Below are positions 1-7,491 of a DNA stretch of 11,800 nt, piece after piece. A program made the translations under genes and the position numbers. The stretch's first letter is position 1. Each line of letters opens with the position of its first letter. The notes under the pieces are model-generated. The model did no database searches. It saw only the letters and a list, made by a program, of their open reading frames with translations, and was not told where the DNA came from. Origin of the DNA: Myxococcales bacterium UBA1660 (GTDB lineage: Bacteria; Myxococcota_A; Polyangia; Polyangiales; Houyiibacteriaceae). Location of the stretch: positions 1-11,800 of the forward strand of contig DCLA01000049.1 in assembly GCA_002320815.1 (NCBI GenBank), given 5' to 3'.

Positions 1-1
1 C

Positions 2-294
2 TCAGACAAGCCGCGCGTCAACACGCACCCCAGCTCTCCCATTGTCCTCGCCGGCCTCCCCGAGGTCAGCGGTCGACTGCGGCTCCGCAAGAACCGCTCT
101 CTCTACTCGCCCATCTGTTCTGTCCCTCGGTGACGCGGCACTCGAAGACGCTCGCGCTCCTGCACGAAGCCTCCGGCGGCCGCCTTCAAGACGCCGACCG
201 CATCGCCACCGAAGCCCTCAAATACGCCTCCCGACGCAGGCACAAGCGCATCGACCGGAAGCTCATCGCCAGCACCCTCGACACCGAGGAGTGA
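2..294 (+). pseudogene. Broken 3' end of a TnsC/TniB/ExeA-like AAA ATPase gene
   Basis: This is the tail of a transposition-type AAA ATPase gene cut by the window edge. Two frames are needed. From position 2 one frame reads PIVLAGLPEVSGRLRLRKN-RSLYS, which resembles the sensor region of ExeA/TniB/IstB-like ATPases, and stops at 131-133. The C-terminal part continues in the other frame from about 136 (LALLHEASGGRLQDADRIATEALK ending STLDTEE) to TGA at 292-294. Compared with my recollection of intact relatives, roughly 20-40 residues between the RSLYS and LLHEA motifs are missing, so an internal deletion with frameshift is likely. In a complete element this ATPase would act with a DDE transposase in target selection. 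No transposase partner is visible here. It converges on the M23-like gene with only four bases between the stops. Confidence 0.6.
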
Positions 295-298
295 GCTC

Positions 299-1423
299 TC
301 ATAAGCACTCGGGGACGCCAGGCAAGAACGACTCGGAGACCGCGATGTAGATGTTCGAAAGGTACCCACCGAGTGCGGGAACGTGGGCCCACCACTCGTT
401 CATGTAGCCTTCGGCGGTGACCACGCCACCGCGTGCCTGGCAGTCGACAGAGACGGTCGTTGGAGTCGCGATCGTGCGCAGGACCCGTGAGCTCGTCGAC
501 GGGGTCTCGTGGATGGGGCGATCGTTGCCCCAGGTCGCGAAAGAGCGCGGGCCGTCGCATGCCGTCTCACTGGTCCAGTGTGCGGAGCCGTAGGTAGGCG
601 GATACGGAGCGAGCGAGGCTCCCTCGAGGTGGATCGTCTGGCCTGCACCACCGCGAAGCTGTTCGTAGTGGATGTGAGCTCCGGACGATGCTCCGGTCGA
701 GCCCGTTCGGCCCACGGGCGTCCCTCGCTCGACCCAGGCTCCGTCGCTGACGGAGTACTCGGAGAGGTGGAAGTAGTACGTCCGCCAACCATCTCCGTGT
801 TCGACGACGACGTAGTTGCCAGCTCCTCCCGCTTGGAAGTGTCGGGTGGCTACGCCCGCGGCCGACGCCAGCACCGGTGCTCCAGCGGTCGCCCCCCCGT
901 CCGAGCGTACGAAGTCCAGAGCAAGCCGGACCTCGGCTGAGTGATGGCTATAGGTCCAGCGTTCGCCACATTGAAAGGGGGCTGCAAAGCGAGGCGCGGG
1001 GCCGCCAGGAGGCTGGCAACGCCCGCCGACGCACAGGGCGCTGCCACAGCAGTCAGAACCGTCGGGTGTGGCGCAGGCCGCACCCATCTCACCGCAACAC
1101 ACCAGCCCAGCAGTGGTGGTTCCGCAGGCGAACTGGTCGCCACAACACTCGACGAGGCCAGGCTCACAGCTGTCTCCGCGGTCGAGGCACGTTCCTGCGT
1201 CCGCAGGCCCATGGTCCAGCCGGGTCCCTTGATCCTCAGGACGGGCGTCCGTCAGCGCCGACGAGCTGTCCCGCTCACCTGCGTCCTCCATCTCGCGACC
1301 CCCGTCGATCCGGGCGGCGTCGGAGCCCGGGAAGTCGGAGCCGCCACTGCACGCCACTACGATCCATGCCAGGCCAAGCGCGCCTCGGGAGATTGGCGAT
1401 CGATATGTCCAGGTCCGCCTCAC
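299..1423 (-). CDS. M23-family metallopeptidase-like lipoprotein with knottin-like Cys modules and SH3b-like tail
   Basis: A predicted envelope protein of 374 residues that may cleave peptidoglycan cross-links or another peptide. It starts at GTG 1423, one base after the upstream stop (TGA 1427-1425), with a G-rich stretch about 8 nt before it, so translational coupling is likely. The signal peptide ends in lipobox VVAC (Cys25). A D/G-rich linker follows, then a segment with 12 Cys (79-136) forming two six-Cys modules. The M23 lysostaphin-like domain covers about 150-265. Likely zinc ligands are His161 and Asp170 (HSAEVRLALDF) and His252 of GAHIHYEQ, with His219 (YFHL) and His250 also conserved. 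The wide H-to-D spacing matches the actinobacterial subfamily that ends in HYEQ rather than classic HxxxD. Residues 289-373 resemble a bacterial SH3 domain (NEWWAHVPALGGYLSNIYI). The fold is clear; the substrate is not. Confidence 0.85.
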   Translation of the reverse strand: MRRTWTYRSPISRGALGLAWIVVACSGGSDFPGSDAARIDGGREMEDAGERDSSSALTDARPEDQGTRLDHGPADAGTCLDRGDSCEPGLVECCGDQFACGTTTAGLVCCGEMGAACATPDGSDCCGSALCVGGRCQPPGGPAPRFAAPFQCGERWTYSHHSAEVRLALDFVRSDGGATAGAPVLASAAGVATRHFQAGGAGNYVVVEHGDGWRTYYFHLSEYSVSDGAWVERGTPVGRTGSTGASSGAHIHYEQLRGGAGQTIHLEGASLAPYPPTYGSAHWTSETACDGPRSFATWGNDRPIHETPSTSSRVLRTIATPTTVSVDCQARGGVVTAEGYMNEWWAHVPALGGYLSNIYIAVSESFLPGVPECL

Positions 1424-1424
1424 G

Positions 1425-2897
1425 TCACAGCCCCCGAACCAGCACGCGGGTGCGGAAGAGCACGACGTTGTAGGGCTGCCAGGTCGATGCCGTGAAGGGG
1501 ACGTCTAGTAGCACCCCGTCGCTCGAGCGGCTCACTTCGATGAGCGGGAGCGGATAGATGGCGTACAGCCCTGCGCGATCGCAATGGAGGATTCGGTTCC
1601 CAGGGCACGTGTCGCCGAGACAGCAGTGCTCTGCTTGAAACGCGGGGTCGTGCATCGTGATGACGCGCGTAGAGAACCACGGCCCCTGCGGTTCCTGGGC
1701 CACGGCCAAGACCATGTGGTTCCCGGCGGAGCTGTCGGACAGCTGCTGGAACATCATCACGAAGATGCCGGGGTCCGCGACGTACTGGACGCCGAGCTCG
1801 CCGATGCCTCGCACATCTTCTTCGAAGACGGCAGGAATGGAGGCTCGTGCGTCGGCGTCCATGGAGGAAGGCTCGACCCATGCGCCCGTTCGGGGATCGA
1901 AGAGCTCGATGCTGCCCGCCGTCTCCATCGTGCTGGATGGTTTCCGAGCGACGTGGACGCCATCCCTGCGATACTCCCCCGTACCGAACAGGTAGACGTA
2001 CCCCTCATGTTCAACCGGGGACACCTGGAGGAAGTGCCCCCCGAGCGACCTGTCTCGATCGAGGTCGTCGAGCGGATAGAGGATCTGTTGAGCGGCTCGA
2101 TGTCCACCGTCCCAGCGGGCGACGAACGACAGACGCATCGGTCCGATCTCCCGGGTTCCCGGCCGCGTCGCCCAGAAGACGAACGCCTGGTCACCACGTC
2201 CGAGGGCTCCTGCGGGTACTTCGAACGAGCCGGCGAAAGAGCCCGTACTCGTCTCGAAGAAGGGGACGGGGCGGTCGATGTAATCTCGGATCGACTGGCC
2301 AGGAGGAGCGGTCAGGTAGGCTCCGTCGAAGTCCCGGAGTACCGTTGGGTCGGTATCGGCGGCAACGCTCGGCTCGTCGTTGGTGACCAAGAACTGTAGC
2401 TGGTGGCAGAGTGTCGAGAGGTCCGAGCGAGCGGCGGCGAGCGGCACTCGAGCGATCGAGTCGGGGTCCTCTCCGATCGCCCAGATCCCTTGCCATCCGT
2501 GGGTGTCCCCAAAGAAGAGGGCAAGGTCGTCGCCCACGATCGCCGGTGTGCCCAGGTCGGTGCCGCGGAGATTGAACCGAGTATGGGTACGGTTGGCAGA
2601 TTGCCGATCGCTTTCATCGCCGCTGATTAGTTTGCAGACGAGCTCGCGACTGGTGCGTTCGACACCAGTGATGGAGGCGACGAACCCGTCAGGCGGGGTG
2701 GCGCCGTCGGCTTCTGCTGATCCGTCGACTCGCGCGGCGTCGGTTCCAGCCGCGTCGAACGACGTGCTAGCGTCAGGCACGGCAACGTCGTCGCTCGCGC
2801 ACCGAGAAGGCGGATCACAGGCCTCTCGAGAAGTCGGTGCGCAGCCCTGGGAGACTAGGAAGCAGACCCCGACGGCAACGAAACGTAAGAGCGTCAT
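1425..2897 (-). CDS. DUF4185-like beta-propeller lipoprotein
   Basis: A 490-residue secreted lipoprotein. ATG 2897 was chosen over the longer frame to 3023 because it follows GGAGG with 9-nt spacing, begins a signal peptide (MTLLRFVAVGVCFLVSQGC, Cys19) and overlaps the stop of a micro-ORF as TGATG. The lipobox (SQGC) is loose. Residues 20-70 are a low-complexity Asp/Ala-rich linker. From about 106 the motif FNLRGTDLGTPAIVGDDLA followed by FFGDT is typical of DUF4185, a propeller family near glycoside hydrolases. Further blades are suggested by FVFWATRP, YVYLFGTGEYR, VQYVADPGIFVMMF and the closing YNVVLFRTRV. Cys-rich loops near 425-440 (EHCCLGDTCPGNRILHC) are probably disulfide-bonded outside the cytoplasm. 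Function is uncharacterised; binding or cleaving carbohydrate is inferred from the fold. The M23-like gene follows after one base. Confidence 0.8.
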   Translation of the reverse strand: MTLLRFVAVGVCFLVSQGCAPTSREACDPPSRCASDDVAVPDASTSFDAAGTDAARVDGSAEADGATPPDGFVASITGVERTSRELVCKLISGDESDRQSANRTHTRFNLRGTDLGTPAIVGDDLALFFGDTHGWQGIWAIGEDPDSIARVPLAAARSDLSTLCHQLQFLVTNDEPSVAADTDPTVLRDFDGAYLTAPPGQSIRDYIDRPVPFFETSTGSFAGSFEVPAGALGRGDQAFVFWATRPGTREIGPMRLSFVARWDGGHRAAQQILYPLDDLDRDRSLGGHFLQVSPVEHEGYVYLFGTGEYRRDGVHVARKPSSTMETAGSIELFDPRTGAWVEPSSMDADARASIPAVFEEDVRGIGELGVQYVADPGIFVMMFQQLSDSSAGNHMVLAVAQEPQGPWFSTRVITMHDPAFQAEHCCLGDTCPGNRILHCDRAGLYAIYPLPLIEVSRSSDGVLLDVPFTASTWQPYNVVLFRTRVLVRGL

Positions 2898-2977
2898 CAG
2901 CCCCGACCTCCATGCCGCACGAGCACGAAGACGAGTACCACTAGGAGTATCGAGCGCCCCCAGAAAGCGCACTTCAT
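2897..2977 (-). CDS. Putative 26-residue hydrophobic micro-ORF, coupled to the DUF4185-like gene
   Basis: An ATG at 2977-2975 is preceded by GAGG (2987-2984) with a 6-nt gap and opens a 26-codon frame. It ends in TGA 2899-2897, overlapping the next ATG as TGATG. The peptide begins MKCAFWGR, has the hydrophobic core SILLVVLVFVLV and ends RHGGRG, so it looks like a very short membrane-inserting peptide or a leader. It would be the first frame in the transcript from the promoter at 2996-3023, whose predicted start lies just upstream of its Shine-Dalgarno. It may set translation of the downstream gene by coupling, or be a functional microprotein. Its shortness means a chance ORF cannot be excluded, but the RBS, the overlap and the amphipathic layout argue for translation. 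Confidence 0.45.
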   Translation of the reverse strand: MKCAFWGRSILLVVLVFVLVRHGGRG

Positions 2978-2995
2978 GACCGGCCTCATTGGCTA

Positions 2996-3023
2996 AGCAT
3001 ACACTCTGTATGCCTGTGGTCAA
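2996..3023 (-). promoter_or_regulatory. Sigma70-like promoter of the DUF4185/M23 unit
   Basis: On the minus strand, TTGACC (3023-3018) is followed after 16 bp by TATGCT (3001-2996). These match the -35 in 5/6 and the -10 in 4/6 positions. The predicted transcript start near 2990 lies just before the GAGG of the micro-ORF. A perfect palindrome fills the end of the spacer and overlaps the -10 box. Confidence 0.5.
2997..3013. promoter_or_regulatory. Palindromic operator candidate, copy 1 (perfect)
   Basis: GCATACA-CTC-TGTATGC is a perfect 7+3+7 palindrome in the 151-bp gap between two minus-strand genes. It overlaps the predicted -10 box, as expected for a repressor operator or a regulator acting at the promoter. 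A degenerate copy lies at the other operon head (7488-7504). Read on the minus strand, the two sites with flank share 16 of 21 positions, including the run TGTATGCTT. No regulator gene is present in the window. Confidence 0.55.
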
Positions 3024-3048
3024 GAGGCCATTTCCTTGTCGCTACCAG

Positions 3049-4869
3049 TCAAGGGACCTCCACATCCAGGCGAGCGAGGCCGTCGTGCCAAGCTCGGCGT
3101 CCGCAGCTCGCTCGGGCCCAGTCCCCCCCCTCGGCAGAACACACCCGTACGGTGGCGATATCTTCGAGTGGCACACGAACTCCAGCGGAACGACAGTCTC
3201 CGGAAAAATCGTGCTCCAAGGCTCGACCCAGGAATGCGGCTCCCACACAAGGCGCAATCCAAGTCCCGTCGCGACGTTGGACGTCGAGGGAGTACTCGGC
3301 GGCCGTTTCGCGCTCGTTCCATCGCACTGGGATGACAGTTGGTCGTGCGCCGGCGATTGCCACGAAGACGTCGTCCGAATGGCCATCGTATGCAGCTTCC
3401 GCGAACTCTCGGAAGTCGCCGTCGTCCGTGTAGTAGATGCGGAAGGCCGCGATCTTCGACTTCTCCACGCGAGCGTCGTCGCGATCCGGACACACCCCGC
3501 CGAATCGAACGGTCGCTCGTTCGCCGATCCGCCCGACAGCGATGCACGGCCCGAAGATAGTTCCGTCCCGGAGTCGGACATCCAGCGAATATCGGTGACC
3601 TTCGAGGGCGCCCCACCGGACGTCAACGAAGTTCAGCGACTGCGGGGTCCCATCCGGGTGGAAGGACATTCGCTGGAGATAGGTGTCGCGGCGAATCAGC
3701 GCTCCCCGTTCGAACGCCCCCTGGTGGAACACGTTGAAGTACTCTTCGCCCATGGCGATAACCGTGTTGTGGCCGTGGCTCTCCAAGAGGTTGCCAGCTC
3801 GGTCTCGGACGGGAGTGGAGATTCTCCGAGTGGCTCGCCCGCGGTGGAGCTCTTCGATACTCGGTGCGGTGACGAGCTTCATCGCATACTGACCGTCGAA
3901 CCACCCGGTGCTGAAGAAGAGGTAGTTCATCCCCCGTCGCTCGAAGAGCTCCGGCGCCTCGTTGATCGCTTCTTCCTCAGCGGAGACCAGGTGACCGAAT
4001 CGCGTGGCCGGACCCGCAACATCGATGACCCGTGTCGGGTCGGCCCAGCGAAACGCCGAGATGTTGTTACCGCCGGAGAACCACACATAGTGAAACCACC
4101 CGTCGGAGAGGGTCGAATCGATGCGGATCGCATGCCGGCACCCTTCGGGTGGACAGCCGCGTGGCGCGTACGTGCGGGGGAAGGCGGTACCGGGATGTAT
4201 CGGTTCCGGTGGACCGAGAGTTGCCAGGCTCGCTCCCTCGGAGTGGTATGTCGCCACGTCCTGTGCGCCACTGGGGCAGGGGCTGCCACGCGAGACTCGC
4301 TGAGCCGAGAAGTAAAGATGGAACGCTTCGTCGGTCCGCGAGAGATCCGGGGCCCACACGTGGCAGTAGTCGTGACCTGGATCGTTCCGCTGAGGATCGT
4401 AGTCGCCGATGCTATCGAAGGAGCGGAGGTCACTACTTTCGAGCAGTGGAAGGGTGCGACCGCCGCGCGTGCCGCTGACGATCACGCGTCCGTCTTCGAG
4501 CACCAGCGCAGCGGGGTCCGCGAGGTCGAGTGCGACGAGTACGCGGTCGAACGCTTCGGGTGCCCGATCCTCACAGTGTGCGCCACTCCAGCCGTCGTCG
4601 CAGCGACACACGGCGTTGGCCGCTTCGAGCAGGCAGACGCCATGTGCTCCGCACTCGAGGTCGCACTCGGACCCCCCGTCTCTCGGCTCGATCGCAGACC
4701 CGTCGCCCGGCGGAGAAGCTTCGCCATCGACGACCCCTCGGTCGGTGGCGACCGAGCCGTCCGTTGGTCGCACGGACGCGTCGCCGCCTGAGGTTGGGCT
4801 GCAGCTGGCGAGCGCGGCAAGCAGCAGCGCACAGGCGCACCGAGTGGACTCTGGCCACCACCGCGCCAT
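3049..4869 (-). CDS. GH43-like beta-propeller lipoprotein with EGF-like module and duplicated C-terminal module
   Basis: A 606-residue secreted lipoprotein. ATG 4869 lies one base after the previous stop and has GGGAGGG upstream. It opens a signal peptide with lipobox LASC (Cys23), so the 38-residue longer frame is rejected. After a D/G-rich linker, residues 69-99 form an EGF-like six-Cys module (C-x3-C-x5-C-x8-C-x-C-x8-C). Residues 110-410 resemble GH43/GH62-type five-bladed propellers: LADPA (Asp118, candidate base), YCHVWAPDL, HAIRIDSTL (Asp251), NEAPELF (Glu304, candidate acid) and SHGHNTV (His367). The C-terminus has two related modules of about 75-85 residues, each opening YSLDV-x2-RDGT-x3-PC (427 and 526). 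A glycosidase or glycan-binding role is inferred; the three carboxylates are in plausible places but the substrate is unknown. Confidence 0.8.
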   Translation of the reverse strand: MARWWPESTRCACALLLAALASCSPTSGGDASVRPTDGSVATDRGVVDGEASPPGDGSAIEPRDGGSECDLECGAHGVCLLEAANAVCRCDDGWSGAHCEDRAPEAFDRVLVALDLADPAALVLEDGRVIVSGTRGGRTLPLLESSDLRSFDSIGDYDPQRNDPGHDYCHVWAPDLSRTDEAFHLYFSAQRVSRGSPCPSGAQDVATYHSEGASLATLGPPEPIHPGTAFPRTYAPRGCPPEGCRHAIRIDSTLSDGWFHYVWFSGGNNISAFRWADPTRVIDVAGPATRFGHLVSAEEEAINEAPELFERRGMNYLFFSTGWFDGQYAMKLVTAPSIEELHRGRATRRISTPVRDRAGNLLESHGHNTVIAMGEEYFNVFHQGAFERGALIRRDTYLQRMSFHPDGTPQSLNFVDVRWGALEGHRYSLDVRLRDGTIFGPCIAVGRIGERATVRFGGVCPDRDDARVEKSKIAAFRIYYTDDGDFREFAEAAYDGHSDDVFVAIAGARPTVIPVRWNERETAAEYSLDVQRRDGTWIAPCVGAAFLGRALEHDFSGDCRSAGVRVPLEDIATVRVCSAEGGDWARASCGRRAWHDGLARLDVEVP

Positions 4870-4870
4870 G

Positions 4871-5410
4871 TCAGAGACCCTCCCGTGGCCGGTCGGGCTC
4901 GACACCACACGACGCGATGAAGCCGGCGAGCATCTGATAGTGGCCGATGAGCAGCAGCAGCTCGACGGTCCCAGCATCGCCAAGCATCGCCCGAAGTCGC
5001 TCCATCCGATCGTTCGCCACGCGGCCGTCGTTCAGCTGCTCCCTCGTCGCATGGAGCAGGAGTCCGTGGCGCGCGGAGAAGAGCGCGCCGTCGAGCTCTT
5101 TGGAGCGGAGTGACTGGATGGCGGCGGGAGTCAGCCCAGCGGCCTGCGCGCGAGGCGCGTGATGGTGCCACTCGTAGTCGCACTCAAGCAGCCCGGCCAC
5201 GGCGAGGATCACCAACTCCGTGTCCACCTTCGGTAGCGAGCCGCAGGGCATCAGTGTGCCGGCAAAGAGCAGCCAGCGTCGAAGCAGAACGGGACGGTGA
5301 CCGACGGTACGAAAGAGGCGCGGTGGCTCGGTGCAGGCGACACGACCCGCGAGCTGGACTACGGCCCGGTTGAGTAGGCCGAGACGCGGCAGCTCCGCCG
5401 GCGGAAGCAT
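4871..5410 (-). CDS. Carboxymuconolactone decarboxylase / AhpD-like protein
   Basis: A 179-residue all-alpha cytoplasmic protein without a signal peptide. ATG 5410 overlaps the stop of the SDR gene as TGATG, which fixes the start by coupling; the much longer same-frame extension to 6298 is antisense-like noise across the SDR gene. The family hallmark is at 76-84, ECDYEWHHH, followed by AxxAGLTPAAIQSLRS, as in CMD-domain proteins (EYEW-x2-H...AGL). A single Cys77 is present instead of the AhpD CxxC pair, so peroxiredoxin-like AhpD chemistry is less likely than a decarboxylase, isomerase or unknown CMD activity. It lies between an SDR and a GH43-like gene, so it may process a sugar- or uronate-derived product, but this is inference. 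Confidence 0.8.
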   Translation of the reverse strand: MLPPAELPRLGLLNRAVVQLAGRVACTEPPRLFRTVGHRPVLLRRWLLFAGTLMPCGSLPKVDTELVILAVAGLLECDYEWHHHAPRAQAAGLTPAAIQSLRSKELDGALFSARHGLLLHATREQLNDGRVANDRMERLRAMLGDAGTVELLLLIGHYQMLAGFIASCGVEPDRPREGL

Positions 5411-6252
5411 CACGCCGGGCTCTCGATGGCTGAGGGGCATGGGAGCTCGGTCGTCAACGGAGCGTCCTCTCGCCGAGCGATGGCGACGGCCTCTGCGACC
5501 CTGCTGCCCAGCGCGAGCTCGAGTACTCGTTGAGCGATCGCTCGAGTCGGCAGTAGGGGGCGGACCCACCACGGCGACACGATGACGCGTCGGCGCCCAT
5601 CGATGCCCCGGACGAGCGCATCGATCGCCGGAGCGAGTGGGGCCACGCCGCTCACGGCACGTCCACCGAACGCTTGTCGCGCGGCGTTCGTACCGAAGCC
5701 GCGCCGGGTCATATCGGTCTCCAGCTCCGCGAAGTAGGCAATGCCGACTCGCGCTCCGGACGGGGCGAACTCGCCTCTCAGAGCGTTCCCGAGAGCTTCG
5801 ACCGCCGCCTTCGAGGCCGAGTACCCGCCCATCAGTGGCAGATGTACCGCGGCTCCGAGAGACGAGATCAGGAGCGCGTAGCCTCCCGACTCCATCAGAT
5901 AAGGCCCGGCCGTTCGGATGGTGTCGTACACGCCACGGATGTTGACCGCGATCATCCGGTCGAAGGTGTCGGGGTTCCCTCCGACCAACGGCAGTTGTGC
6001 TGCAACGCCTGCGTTCGCGACCACCACGTCGATTCCGCCGAGCTTCTTTGCCGCGCGCTCGACGACTCGCTCGTATCCAGACCGGTTGGTGACGTCGCCC
6101 TCGTAGCAGGTCGCATGCGGTAGACGCGCCGCGACCTCCGCCATCAGCTCGGGTTCCAGTCCAATGAGCGCGACCTGGTCGCCGCGCTCCCCCAGCCGCC
6201 TTGCGAGCGAGCCGCCAATGCCTCGCGCTGCACCAGTGATGACTATCCGCAT
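5410..6252 (-). CDS. Short-chain dehydrogenase/reductase (SDR)
   Basis: A classical SDR of 280 residues, an NAD(P)-dependent cytoplasmic oxidoreductase. The Rossmann glycine motif TGAARGIG spans 6-13, the adenine-contacting GDV is at 52-54 and NAG is at 80-82. The catalytic set is Asn104, Ser131, Tyr144 and Lys148 (YSASK), so it should be active. The C-terminus extends past the core with a hydrophobic helix region (LLPTRAIAQRVLELALG), as in SDRs that act on lipid-like or bulky substrates. ATG 6252 has AAGAGG at good spacing in the 42-bp gap after the esterase-like gene. The CMD-like gene overlaps its stop by one base. Substrate and coenzyme preference cannot be read. Confidence 0.88.
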   Translation of the reverse strand: MRIVITGAARGIGGSLARRLGERGDQVALIGLEPELMAEVAARLPHATCYEGDVTNRSGYERVVERAAKKLGGIDVVVANAGVAAQLPLVGGNPDTFDRMIAVNIRGVYDTIRTAGPYLMESGGYALLISSLGAAVHLPLMGGYSASKAAVEALGNALRGEFAPSGARVGIAYFAELETDMTRRGFGTNAARQAFGGRAVSGVAPLAPAIDALVRGIDGRRRVIVSPWWVRPLLPTRAIAQRVLELALGSRVAEAVAIARREDAPLTTELPCPSAIESPA

Positions 6253-6294
6253 AGCACACCTCTTCTTTCGCGCCTGTGAGCTCGCGACCGAACC

Positions 6295-7491
6295 TCACGG
6301 GATGACGGAACTCCAGTTGAATGAACCGTCCACCTGTCGGTTCAGGAAGTCGCGCAGTCCGGGGGTGGCGTCTGCAGGCAAGTGAAGTGCGCCATGCCGG
6401 TCTCCCGAGTAGAAGAAGAAGCGCATCGACGACTCGTCCGCGTGCGCGTCTGCGAGTTCGAGCAGGCCCGTCCGGAGTGCCGCCGCACCCACGACGGAGC
6501 CGATGGCGGTGTACATGAGCTTCACCACGGAGTCCTCGTAGGCGCAGAGCAGCGACTGTCGCAGCCCTGGATGAGCGCGAAGGTTGGCTCTATAGAGCGC
6601 GGATAGCCCTTGCTCGACGCACTCCTCGCAATACGGCAGCACCGTCTCCTCGAGGTTCCACGCCTCGATCAGATCGGATTCGGAGCCCTCCGCCAGGTGA
6701 GGCCGCTGCAGGAAGGGCCCCGCATCGATGACCAAAAAGGGGGTTGGGCCGCCGACCGCTTCGAAGCTTTGCGCGATTCGCTGGTAGTTCCCCGTGATCC
6801 CGACCCCTCCGGCGCTGAAGCCCGAGACTGTCACCCGGCTGGCGTCGGGAAACGTGGCCAGCAGGCGCTCGGTCGTCCGCGCCACGTTGGCAAAGCCGTG
6901 GTGGTGGACGGTGCGAGCGCCGTAGCTTCGAACAGAGTCCCCTATGTGGTGGTCTCCGGTGCAGTGCGGCAGCACAGCGAAGTTGGCATCGCGGAAGGGG
7001 TTGGTGGGATCACTTCGATCGAAGATGCCTTGGTTGCTGGTGACGCCACCGTCTAGAGCCGTGCGAAGGGGATCATCACCCACCGAGTCGATCAAGCTGG
7101 CGCTGCACGTGAGGGTGTTGTGACAGACGCCGCCCCCCTGAAGGTAGAGCACAAGCTCTCGACTGCGGTCCGTCAGGTTCACCGCGAACCCCCCAGACGA
7201 CCCGTTTGCACACTGCATGGTCTCCATGGGCACCCACACCCAGGCCTCTCGCTCCGAGATCGCGAGTGGGTCGCCTGGACTGATGGGCACCGATGCGTCG
7301 CCACCAGCAGTGCCTGGAGTCGCGTCGTTCCCGGGTTGCCCCATATCTGCCAGTGGCTGTTCCGGGACGGGTGGACCCAGATCGCGGGCGCGGCCTCCTA
7401 CGTCGGGTGCCGCTTCGCCTTCCGCGCACCCCGCGTTGCCGAGGGCGACCCCGCATGACAGGAACCAGAACCACACAACCGACCGAAGCAT
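6295..7491 (-). CDS. Pectinacetylesterase/Notum-like lipoprotein
   Basis: A 398-residue secreted serine esterase-like protein. ATG 7491 is preferred because the frame upstream of it to 7860 looks non-coding while this start gives a signal peptide (MLRSVVWFWFLSCGVALGNA, then GC; Cys22). A Gly/Pro/Asp-rich linker to about 75 follows. The alpha/beta-hydrolase core shows the oxyanion-hole motif LYLQGGGVCHNTLTC (115-129), nucleophile GFSAGG (Ser226), acid VIDAGPF (Asp256) and a C-terminal His in SGDRHGALH (366 or 370), the order known for the PAE/Notum family. Expected activity is removal of acetyl or acyl groups from a polysaccharide or lipid-modified protein. It heads the first transcription unit. 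A promoter -10 and a palindrome overlap its start, and the only SD-like GAGG is 13 nt away, so a leaderless mRNA is possible. Confidence 0.82.
   Translation of the reverse strand: MLRSVVWFWFLSCGVALGNAGCAEGEAAPDVGGRARDLGPPVPEQPLADMGQPGNDATPGTAGGDASVPISPGDPLAISEREAWVWVPMETMQCANGSSGGFAVNLTDRSRELVLYLQGGGVCHNTLTCSASLIDSVGDDPLRTALDGGVTSNQGIFDRSDPTNPFRDANFAVLPHCTGDHHIGDSVRSYGARTVHHHGFANVARTTERLLATFPDASRVTVSGFSAGGVGITGNYQRIAQSFEAVGGPTPFLVIDAGPFLQRPHLAEGSESDLIEAWNLEETVLPYCEECVEQGLSALYRANLRAHPGLRQSLLCAYEDSVVKLMYTAIGSVVGAAALRTGLLELADAHADESSMRFFFYSGDRHGALHLPADATPGLRDFLNRQVDGSFNWSSVIP

Noticed and set aside
299..1423. Inactive M23 domain lacking the first zinc His
   Set aside because: At first Arg seems to replace the His of HxxxD, but His161 in HSAEVRLALDF fits the wider-spaced subfamily ending in HYEQ, so loss of activity is not supported.
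1421..1460. Independent promoter for the M23-like gene
   Set aside because: No -10/-35 pair was seen, and the one-base gap to the upstream stop implies co-transcription.
2989..4791. 600-codon open frame on the plus strand
   Set aside because: It is antisense to the GH43-like gene, which has a lipobox, an EGF module and family motifs; the plus frame has none and is open only because of high GC.
4871..6298. 475-codon minus-strand frame as one protein
   Set aside because: Only its last 179 codons resemble a family (CMD). The rest overlaps the SDR gene in another frame, and TGATG coupling sets the start at 5410.
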